From a virus, in the IMG/VR virus record IMGVR_UViG_3300033153_010157, positions 1-41,931 of that record: 41,931 nucleotides of DNA. One strand, given 5' to 3'. Both the position numbers and the translations under genes were made by a program. Each line of letters opens with the position of its first letter. Positions within the stretch are counted from its first letter, which is position 1. Under the pieces are notes generated by a model. It was not told the DNA's origin. It saw only the letters and a program-made list of their open reading frames with translations, and did no database searches. Positions 13,142 to 19,324 of this stretch are shown piece by piece.

Positions 13142-13152
13142 GAAAGAATAGG
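13123..13152 (+). repeat. Three tandem copies of AAAGAATAGG
   Basis: A ten-base unit is repeated three times exactly, across the last codons and stop of the two-span membrane protein. The unit includes TAG, so changes in copy number would move the C-terminus. A short stem (GCTGTTT/AAACAGC, near 13160-13180) follows. Confidence 0.85.
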
Positions 13153-13194
13153 AAAAATTGCTGTTTCTCAGAAAACAGCCTACAGGAGGTTATC

Positions 13195-13311
13195 ATGTTG
13201 ACACTTTTACAAGATCGTGGTAAATTGGCTTATTGGCACATAAAAACAAGGAGAAAGTATGAGCGACAAGCTAAGAAAGTTTACCGTCCACATTCCACAG
13301 GAATATTATGA
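13195..13311 (+). CDS. Possible 38-aa leader peptide overlapping a promoter
   Basis: A short frame from ATG 13195, preceded by a very good Shine-Dalgarno (CAGGAGGTTATC). It encodes a basic 38-residue peptide (MLTLLQDRGKLAYWHIKTRR and onward) and ends inside the RHH gene in another frame. It also overlaps a promoter. Either the peptide is a real leader of the upstream transcript, or the Shine-Dalgarno is a relic of a lost gene. I cannot decide which. Confidence 0.3.
   Translation: MLTLLQDRGKLAYWHIKTRRKYERQAKKVYRPHSTGIL
13198..13226 (+). promoter_or_regulatory. Sigma-70-like promoter for the regulator and recombination genes
   Basis: TTGACA (13198-13203), a 17-base spacer and TAAATT (13221-13226). 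It lies just upstream of the RHH gene start at 13259. An internal promoter here would let the RHH, capsid-paralogue and ERF genes be expressed separately from the upstream small genes. Confidence 0.75.
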
Positions 13312-13471
13312 CAAGATCAAAGTACTGACCATCGTGCACAACAAACCAATACGAGATATCGTCATGGAGGCAATCGACATATTCTCAGACCAGCCAGGCG
13401 AAAAAAGAGAGATAGCCAAGCTGAAGCACCATGTAGACAAGATGAAACACGACGCCAACCAGAAGGAATAA
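13259..13471 (+). CDS. Ribbon-helix-helix DNA-binding regulator (70 aa)
   Basis: A 70-residue protein starting at ATG 13259 after AAGGAGAAAGT. The pattern KFTVHIPQEYYDKIKVLTIV followed by NKPIRDIVMEAIDIF is a typical ribbon-helix-helix fold: one strand that enters the major groove and two helices. A short basic coiled tail follows (KLKHHVDKMKH). Such proteins act as dimers or higher oligomers on operators in phages and plasmids. It is likely the transcription regulator of this operon and could bind near the promoter at 13198. Confidence 0.8.
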   Translation: MSDKLRKFTVHIPQEYYDKIKVLTIVHNKPIRDIVMEAIDIFSDQPGEKREIAKLKHHVDKMKHDANQKE

Positions 13472-13472
13472 G

Positions 13473-13865
13473 GTGAACCGAGAAAAGCTAGACGAAGCCA
13501 CCATAAAACTAATGAAATACTGCACCACTCGCGAAAGTGATGCTGACTCTCGCGAGTGGTTCCTATCTGTTTGTCATCCCAAATCTGCCGCCGTCCTCAG
13601 GGACGTAAAAGGGTTTATACCGATTTGCAAATATGAATACCCAGAAGATGGCTTCGAAGGAGAGATAGGATCAATAGGAAACCTCAGGATACTGTTAGCG
13701 TCATATCATCGAGAACCAGAAGGCGACCACCATTACGTTACATCCTACCTGGTAAGCCATCAAGCCAGAATAAAAGGTACCCGCTTTGAACGTACATTCG
13801 ATATAGATGTAATGTCAGATATAAAAGTAATCGCAGCACTAGCCGCCAACCAAAAGGAAGACTAA
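13473..13865 (+). CDS. Coat-protein-segment paralogue D (130 aa), early operon
   Basis: A 130-residue protein; the frame starts 2 bases after the RHH stop (GTG, AAGG upstream). Residues 27-78 align without a gap to coat protein residues 186-237 with 20 of 52 identical. Shared positions include RE-x-F, the His, GFI, Y-x-x-P, and E-x-G-x-IGNLR-x-LL-x-S. This is the closest of the four paralogues to the coat protein. Unlike the others it lies on the opposite strand, in the early recombination operon, and lacks the PEETK end. Coat-derived proteins made early could prepare, regulate or mimic the capsid; no function is shown. Confidence 0.75.
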   Translation: MNREKLDEATIKLMKYCTTRESDADSREWFLSVCHPKSAAVLRDVKGFIPICKYEYPEDGFEGEIGSIGNLRILLASYHREPEGDHHYVTSYLVSHQARIKGTRFERTFDIDVMSDIKVIAALAANQKED

Positions 13866-14425
13866 TGCCAACAGATAAGGCCCCTAAAGCAGAAGTGAGA
13901 GGCGTACAAGAACAAATCAACGACCTGTCGGCACTCCAAAGATATGCACGAGAGATCGCGAAAAAAGACTTCTTCTACAACGTAACGTCACCTCAAACCA
14001 ACGAGATCGTAGCCGCACTAGCAAAGTTCAAAGAAGGCATGGGCGAAATGAAAACAGATAAGACCGCAGGCGGACGATACAAGTACCAGAGCCTACCGGG
14101 CCTGCTCAACGCCATCTCGCCAGGACTGGCCAAAAATGGCTGCGTATGCATGCAACCCGTCCAGTCACTAGGCGACACAACATACGTCATAACCATGATC
14201 ATGCACTCCAGCGGACAGTACGTACGATCCATCACCGCAATACCCGCACAATACCTCATGGCAGGTAAAATCGTAACAACCAAAGAAAATCTACAAGCAA
14301 TGGGCGGCGCAATAACATACACCAAACGACACTCACTTAAATCAATACTCGGCATAGACGCAGACGAAGATACCGACGGCGGTGGCGCAACATACACACC
14401 ACGGAGCAACTATGGAAACAACTGA
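13865..14425 (+). CDS. erf: ERF-family single-strand annealing protein 1
   Basis: A 186-residue protein starting at ATG 13865, overlapping the preceding TAA by one base. The ERF pattern is clear: YKYQSLPGLLNAISPGLAKNG near residues 75-95, a hydrophobic beta region (TYVITMIMHSSGQYVRS), and the characteristic MGGAITYTKRHSLKSILGID followed by an acidic DEDTDGGG. ERF proteins form rings that anneal complementary single strands and drive phage recombination and genome circularisation. It is slightly short, lacking a long C-terminal extension. A second, diverged ERF gene lies 2 kb downstream. Confidence 0.9.
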   Translation: MPTDKAPKAEVRGVQEQINDLSALQRYAREIAKKDFFYNVTSPQTNEIVAALAKFKEGMGEMKTDKTAGGRYKYQSLPGLLNAISPGLAKNGCVCMQPVQSLGDTTYVITMIMHSSGQYVRSITAIPAQYLMAGKIVTTKENLQAMGGAITYTKRHSLKSILGIDADEDTDGGGATYTPRSNYGNN

Positions 14426-14852
14426 GAAAGTATACAAACTCAACAACGCTGAAATAATTGATATCGTTGAAATGAACGAATCATACAAGCCAGTCGGAAA
14501 AAAAGAAGAGGACCTACTCATATACGGCGAATCAGTTCCTTCCATTGGATACAAAATAATACTCAAAGAAGAATCTTGGTATTTTATCATGAGTAACGAT
14601 AGGAACTGCTGCGAAGAATGGGGATACTCATCTTCCAACGACAACCCAAAAGACTTTGTAGGCGCCAAGATACGAGAAATCGCAGTAACCCAAAAAGCAG
14701 GCCGAGACGATAATAACAACGTTGGCGGATACAAAGACACAGAATTCGTAACAACTAAAACAGATCGCGGCGACTTCCAAATAGCTTACTACACAGCGTC
14801 CTGGAGCGGATACTACGGACATGACGTAGCAATCAAAAGAATGGCCAACTAA
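14412..14852 (+). CDS. Hypothetical protein with CCEEWG motif (146 aa)
   Basis: A 146-residue protein starting at ATG 14412 (CGGAGCAACT upstream), overlapping the ERF stop by 14 bases. The central part IMSNDRNCCEEWGYSSSND, followed by FVGAKIREI, resembles a small domain found in phage and bacterial proteins of unknown role; I recall the CCE-WG pattern but not its function. The start METTEKVYK resembles the starts MEAEKV of two later genes in the operon at protein and DNA level. Probably cytoplasmic. Confidence 0.7.
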   Translation: METTEKVYKLNNAEIIDIVEMNESYKPVGKKEEDLLIYGESVPSIGYKIILKEESWYFIMSNDRNCCEEWGYSSSNDNPKDFVGAKIREIAVTQKAGRDDNNNVGGYKDTEFVTTKTDRGDFQIAYYTASWSGYYGHDVAIKRMAN

Positions 14853-14859
14853 GGAAACA

Positions 14860-16107
14860 ATGAGAAAGATAGACATAGAATACGCAACGATACCAACGCT
14901 TTGCTCTGTAGAAGATCTTGTACAACTCAGAATTTTTGACACAAAAGATAGCTTCTATATAGCAAGAGCCGCCGGAAAATCACCCATAGCAACAAGAATA
15001 AAAGGCGCAAAAGGCCTCTTCTTCAAAAAAAAAGAAGTCATCTCATTCATAAAAAACCACAACGCAAACGAGTCATTCACCTTTTCAGCTGATTACGCAC
15101 ACGCTATGCCAGAAGCAAAAACGAACCTCCCACCAAAGGCCAGCTATAAAGAGTGGCGACGAACACCCATCAACGTCAAAATCGAAGACGGCAATAAATA
15201 CTCACGTCTAGACCTCATCAGAATTGGCGTATTCACATCAGATAAAACATATTATACAGCAAAAAACAAACACAACCACTACATAAACAACAGAGTGACA
15301 ATAGGCAAGCCAGGAGGCGGATACGGACACTTCTACCATTCTGACGATGTAAAAGTATTCATCGAAAGACACAACGAAATAGCGGCCAAATCATACGTCC
15401 GCGGTATAACAGCAAAAACAAAGCCGCAAAAAACTAGCCAGAGAAAACTATCAATCGAAGAAGAAGCCAAATCCTTAAAACCAAGATCCTGGAGACACTG
15501 CGGCCTAACGTACAGAGACTGGATCAGGACCCCAATAACGAAAACACTAGAAGAAAGCAATAAGCGCTACACAATACGAGAACTATGCGGATTGGACATA
15601 TTCCCACAAGGCGCATCTCTGGCATACGCCAAGTGCAAGGTCGACTACTTCCCAGAACCCACAGACACATCGCAGATATCAAATCTCGGAGCCAGAATTC
15701 ACAAATTTAGTACTCAAGTTATTAATAACTTCATCAAAACTCACAACGAAAAACTCAAGGTCCGTAACCCTAACAGGACTCGAACTCCCAAACAGCCCAC
15801 AGAGACACCCAAACAGCAACAAATAGAGGTGCCAATGGACACACCTAACAGGACTCGAACTCCTGAACCAAAACCGCGGTTCCTTCCTGCTGACAGAGAA
15901 TTCGAAGAAGCTCTCGAAGAAAGAAGACTCGAACTAGTAAAACAACAAAAAGCGGAACAAGCGGAACAAATGCCCACCCTCTTAGACCAAAAAGTCGCAC
16001 AGCCTGTGCGACAACCCGAAACATCGTCAGACAACCCAAAAGTAGTCGTCTCTGTAGGAAATTACATAGTGACCGTCAACATAGAAAGGATCGACGATGG
16101 AAGCTGA
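14860..16107 (+). CDS. Protein with three tandem winged-helix-like modules (415 aa)
   Basis: A 415-residue basic protein starting at ATG 14860 after AAGGAAACA. Three repeats of about 60-90 residues each run from a helix (SVEDLVQLRIF, SRLDLIRIGVF, TIRELCGLDIF) through a variable basic wing to a helix ending FIKNHN, FIERHN or FIKTHN. Modules 2 and 3 are each preceded by a Y-x-x-W-x-RTPI stretch. This looks like triplicated MerR/excisionase-type DNA-binding domains. A Pro/Thr linker with NRTRTP twice, a charged helix (EEALEERRLELVKQQK) and a small beta end (VVVSVGNYIVTVNIERIDD) follow. It may bind an array of sites. No named family recognised. Confidence 0.65.
   Translation: MRKIDIEYATIPTLCSVEDLVQLRIFDTKDSFYIARAAGKSPIATRIKGAKGLFFKKKEVISFIKNHNANESFTFSADYAHAMPEAKTNLPPKASYKEWRRTPINVKIEDGNKYSRLDLIRIGVFTSDKTYYTAKNKHNHYINNRVTIGKPGGGYGHFYHSDDVKVFIERHNEIAAKSYVRGITAKTKPQKTSQRKLSIEEEAKSLKPRSWRHCGLTYRDWIRTPITKTLEESNKRYTIRELCGLDIFPQGASLAYAKCKVDYFPEPTDTSQISNLGARIHKFSTQVINNFIKTHNEKLKVRNPNRTRTPKQPTETPKQQQIEVPMDTPNRTRTPEPKPRFLPADREFEEALEERRLELVKQQKAEQAEQMPTLLDQKVAQPVRQPETSSDNPKVVVSVGNYIVTVNIERIDDGS
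15769..15863 (+). repeat. 20-base direct repeat within the 415-aa gene
   Basis: CCTAACAGGACTCGAACTCC occurs at 15769-15788 and 15844-15863, 75 bases apart, encoding PNRTRTP twice in frame. The string includes an inverted pair (CAGGA/TCCTG) in the second copy and resembles the antisense of a tRNA T arm. The surrounding 55 bases are not repeated. Confidence 0.8.
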
Positions 16108-16514
16108 AAAAGTGTACCGAGATGAGAATTTTGTAGGAAGGCTTGAGCTACTCCTTTCCAACGGTCCTGAGGCGTCTGTTCACCTTTACATATGGAACAA
16201 TGGCGAGCATGGATACGACGAATTCACGGCCCGTGAAATTATAGAAAAGCTAAAAGACATACTTAGCGATGCGGGCCTAACGCACTTCTTAGACACAGAA
16301 GAGCTTATGAGGATAAGATTAAGATTCTCCACACTTCAGTGCCCACGTAAAGACATATACAGAAACGCCATAGAGTGCGAAGACGATGAATTCTACATAA
16401 AAAAAGAAGAGAATGCAGTTTGCGCCATTGAAAGGCGACTACATATCATACTGGAAGATTACGGGTTGCTACCATACGAGGAGGATGATGACGATGGAAG
16501 CTGAGAAAGTGCCC
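16093..16514 (+). repeat. Type III gene-boundary repeat (DDGS end / MEAEKV start)
   Basis: GACGATGGAAGCTGA followed by R-AAAGTG occurs at 16093-16114 and again at 16490-16511. Each copy ends one protein with DDGS and starts the next with MEAEKV, the two frames overlapping. The junction at 14412 (ATGGAA...CTGAGAAAGT) is a weaker third copy. The genes joined are unrelated. Confidence 0.85.
16097..16504 (+). CDS. Hypothetical protein between two type III boundaries (135 aa)
   Basis: A 135-residue acidic protein starting at ATG 16097 (GAAAGGATCGACG upstream) and overlapping the previous gene by 11 bases. It has a beta-rich start (SVHLYIWNNGEHGYDEF) and a helical remainder (AREIIEKLKDILSDAGL). 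It ends in an acidic stretch and DDGS from the boundary repeat. No family recognised. It sits as a cassette between the three-module DNA-binding protein and the second ERF. Confidence 0.7.
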   Translation: MEAEKVYRDENFVGRLELLLSNGPEASVHLYIWNNGEHGYDEFTAREIIEKLKDILSDAGLTHFLDTEELMRIRLRFSTLQCPRKDIYRNAIECEDDEFYIKKEENAVCAIERRLHIILEDYGLLPYEEDDDDGS

Positions 16515-17261
16515 CAAAACGATACACATATGCTTTCCCGCCTTGAGGAACTTGAGGCATATGTTGAAAAGAAGATCCAGCAGCGACTCAAGAAAGAAAA
16601 GCCCGCGCCATACGAATCCGAAAAGACCGACCAGATAGCAACTGCACTCGCCAAGGCACAGGGCGAGTTCCCAGTAATCAACACCAACAGAGCCAACAAC
16701 TTCCTGTTCAACCAGTACTCCGACCTCGACATCATCATGCGAACAATACGACCCGCTCTTTCAGTGAACGGCCTTTCAGTGACACAACAAACCAAATTGA
16801 TAGACGATAAGATCATTCTCGTCACTAGATTGCGACACAAGTCGTCACAGTTCATCGAGACCAGGACCAGGATCATCCCCTCAAAGAACGATCTGCAGTC
16901 TTACTCGTCCGCGATGGATAAGATGAGACGTGGTGACATCAAGAGCCTCTTGAACATCACAATCGTTGATGATTACGACGACGACGATGGCGAACACGAC
17001 ATGAAAGAGGTACGGAAGGAGCGGAACAAAGGAACAGGTATAAATACCAGGTACGAAGCAAGAAGGGAGTCTTTCGAGCCCATCACTCAACACCAAGAAA
17101 GCGAACTGCAGTACATGCTCGGAGACTACCCCGATATCGCAGAAAACATCCTGGAAACCCTCAAAGTGCAAACACTAGCCGATATACCCAAGTCCAAGTT
17201 CGGACCCGTTAGGGATCAAGCTCAAAAGATTATCAACGCCAGGGAAGGCCGTAACAAATAA
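16494..17261 (+). CDS. ERF-family single-strand annealing protein 2
   Basis: A 255-residue protein starting at ATG 16494 (GAGGAGGATGATGACG upstream); the longer frame upstream lies in the previous gene. The ERF core is recognisable: ATALAKAQGEFP, YSDLDIIMRTIRPALSVNGL, VTRLRHKSSQFIETRT, then SYSSAMDKMRRGDIKSLLNI and an acidic DDYDDDDGE. The family's GSAITYARRY-type motif is altered to SYSSAMDKMRR. The C-terminal extension (EPITQHQESELQYMLGDYPDIAENIL) resembles a small helical domain seen after other annealases. It is diverged from the first ERF, so this is an old duplication or a second acquisition and not a recent copy. Confidence 0.85.
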   Translation: MEAEKVPQNDTHMLSRLEELEAYVEKKIQQRLKKEKPAPYESEKTDQIATALAKAQGEFPVINTNRANNFLFNQYSDLDIIMRTIRPALSVNGLSVTQQTKLIDDKIILVTRLRHKSSQFIETRTRIIPSKNDLQSYSSAMDKMRRGDIKSLLNITIVDDYDDDDGEHDMKEVRKERNKGTGINTRYEARRESFEPITQHQESELQYMLGDYPDIAENILETLKVQTLADIPKSKFGPVRDQAQKIINAREGRNK

Positions 17262-17476
17262 GTTCACACAAAGTATGCGGTGCCATGTTTTGACACAGCT
17301 TTATGTGGCACCGTGTACAAAAAAGAGAGTGGCATTGTGGCCCTCTAGGTGGAGGGAGCGTTGACTTTTGACATACCCACGTCCACCAGCGCTCCCTCTC
17401 GAAAAAAACCGCCCTCGAAGCAACAACAACCAGGGCGGCACCCAAAAGGAGAGGGGAAAGAAGTAAGTTTTAAAAC
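17262..17476. other. Convergent intergenic region with several hairpins
   Basis: 215 bases between converging operons, with no gene seen. CGGTGCCA (17278-17285) pairs with TGGCACCG (17306-17313), just after the ERF stop, and may end the rightward transcript. GGAGGGAGCG near 17351 pairs with CGCTCCCTC near 17391-17399. The last hairpin is the leftward terminator listed separately. Confidence 0.7.
17402..17438 (-). terminator. Rho-independent terminator of the fibre operon
   Basis: On the minus strand, CCGCCCT and AGGGCGG (17432-17438 and 17409-17415) form a seven-pair stem with a 16-base loop, followed by seven T (17402-17408). It lies 40 bases after the stop of the last fibre gene. Confidence 0.9.
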
Positions 17477-19309
17477 TTATGTAATCTGCGAGTAACTCAA
17501 TAGTCCTGCCGTAGACGATCCCGTAAATACCATGCCAGAGCCATCGGTAGTTATGTAACCGCTGTTGTTACTAGAAAGAACGTTTGACTCATTAAACCAA
17601 TGCACGCCATCCTTCGATATGACACACTTAGACGTGGCCCCACCACCCGCGGGATCAACGATAATGTATCCAATGGTACCATCCCAAATAATCTTATTCG
17701 CACCAGCTGCAATTTCTGGTTGTGCGACCTGAGTCCAGGTTATACCGTCAGGAGACGTTGCAAGCGTAGGATACCTTGGGTCTGCACCAGTAACTGCAGT
17801 TGCAGTAAACAAGGTGAGCCCTGGAGAATAGCCAACACAAACCGTCCGAGCCGGATCAAAAGGAGTAGCCCTGCTAGTCCACGTAGCCGCAGGATCGGTA
17901 GCAGTAAATATGTGTCCATTTTCTGCTCCTAAAACCCAAATGCCATTGCCATAAGTAATGTGCCATGGAATCTCTGTTATTCCAGTAGTATTTACTACGA
18001 AAGTCTCTGCAGTTGGGTCGGTCCCAACAAAAACAGCCGCCGTATTAGCTGGTGCCGCAGTCTTTCCCGCAATAACCCAATTCGTAGTCCCATCATAAAA
18101 GATATCAGAGTTCGTCATAGCGGTATGACCAGCATCAACATTATAGCGAGTCCATGCACCAGTTGCATCGGCGGAGACGTCTAGGAAGGCAGTGTGAATC
18201 ATAAATACATTAACTCCACCTCCTCTCATAAATCCTACCGCTGGTTCTCCTCCTCCACCCCCATCAGTATCTCTTAGAGTCCATGCACCATCAATAGTAG
18301 CCGCCGTATAGATCTTATAGGAAGGAACGCCATCTAAGCCTCTTATTACATATACGCTAGCTCCATCATCATATCCAACAACTAATGCCCCGGTGATTGT
18401 TCCAACAGGAGTGAGGGTACGCCTGATATACGGACTATACAGCGTAGCAAACAAGTTGGTCTCATTAACCCCAACATCAAGTGTATTTGTACCCTCTGTA
18501 ATATCTACAGTGCCATCAGCAGACGTTAAATTAGCCCACTGAGCACGAACTCCAGTCCCACCAATGATAAGCTGACCATCGGTACCCTGTGAGGTGACAA
18601 ACTTGCCAGTTGCATCTATCTCAACAAAGCCCTGGATAAGATCATCAAGCTGAACATTATCAAACACCGGAAAAACATCCGTGTTGATCGTAACAACATT
18701 TGTAGCGCCATGAGTGTTTATGTTAAGACCACCCGCCATGACTATCGTCTGACCAGCCACAACAGCAACACCAACATCACAGTCAAAGATACGAGCACCA
18801 AGCGTGCCTGCCGCAACCTCAATGTTCAGTGTGTTAGCGCCCTCCGTAACCGTAATCGTTGCACCAAGCGACGTCAGGTTGCCCCAGTCAGGTAACCCAG
18901 CCGTCTGACCAATGATAATCTGCCCGTCCGTGCTGAGAACATTGCCAGCACCCGTTGTGTAAAGGACACCCTCACCAGGCATGTCAATCTCAAAGTTTGC
19001 ATCCGGAGCCGCCTGACCAACGTTGCCATTAATCGTAAGATCTTCAATGCCACCCATTCGAGTCCAGGTTGCGATCATTGCATCAAGATTAGTCAGCATC
19101 CATATACGATTCAAGTCAACATTAACCCATAAAGAGCCGATGAGAAACTTGTTATAACCATAGTCAGGCGCAACAGTGCCACTAACAGGATCCCTGTCTT
19201 TGTCCTGAACAAGCTGCGGCGGCTGTGAGGCCTCAACACCAAGATACGCTAACGGCTGCAGGCCAGATGTCCTCTTAGCCTTGCCGCCAAACCCTCTACT
19301 TCTTGCCAT
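17477..19309 (-). CDS. Tail fibre with one C-terminal seven-bladed propeller (610 aa)
   Basis: A 610-residue protein starting at ATG 19309 after AAGGAGAGATA. Residues 1-90 (FLIGSLWVNVDLNRIWMLTNLD, ATWTRMGG) resemble the N-terminal attachment part of the 879-residue fibre. A Gly/Thr/Asn-rich beta-helical shaft follows (LTINGNVGQAAPDANFEID and similar). From about residue 300 I count seven repeats of about 42 residues, each with a hydrophobic strand pair and ending in -GAW, -ATW, DGITW or DGVHW. This suggests a single seven-bladed propeller at the tip. Such domains bind glycans or other receptors, so it is a receptor-binding candidate. It is last in the operon. Confidence 0.8.
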   Translation of the reverse strand: MARSRGFGGKAKRTSGLQPLAYLGVEASQPPQLVQDKDRDPVSGTVAPDYGYNKFLIGSLWVNVDLNRIWMLTNLDAMIATWTRMGGIEDLTINGNVGQAAPDANFEIDMPGEGVLYTTGAGNVLSTDGQIIIGQTAGLPDWGNLTSLGATITVTEGANTLNIEVAAGTLGARIFDCDVGVAVVAGQTIVMAGGLNINTHGATNVVTINTDVFPVFDNVQLDDLIQGFVEIDATGKFVTSQGTDGQLIIGGTGVRAQWANLTSADGTVDITEGTNTLDVGVNETNLFATLYSPYIRRTLTPVGTITGALVVGYDDGASVYVIRGLDGVPSYKIYTAATIDGAWTLRDTDGGGGGEPAVGFMRGGGVNVFMIHTAFLDVSADATGAWTRYNVDAGHTAMTNSDIFYDGTTNWVIAGKTAAPANTAAVFVGTDPTAETFVVNTTGITEIPWHITYGNGIWVLGAENGHIFTATDPAATWTSRATPFDPARTVCVGYSPGLTLFTATAVTGADPRYPTLATSPDGITWTQVAQPEIAAGANKIIWDGTIGYIIVDPAGGGATSKCVISKDGVHWFNESNVLSSNNSGYITTDGSGMVFTGSSTAGLLSYSQIT

Positions 19310-19324
19310 TATCTCTCCTTAAAT

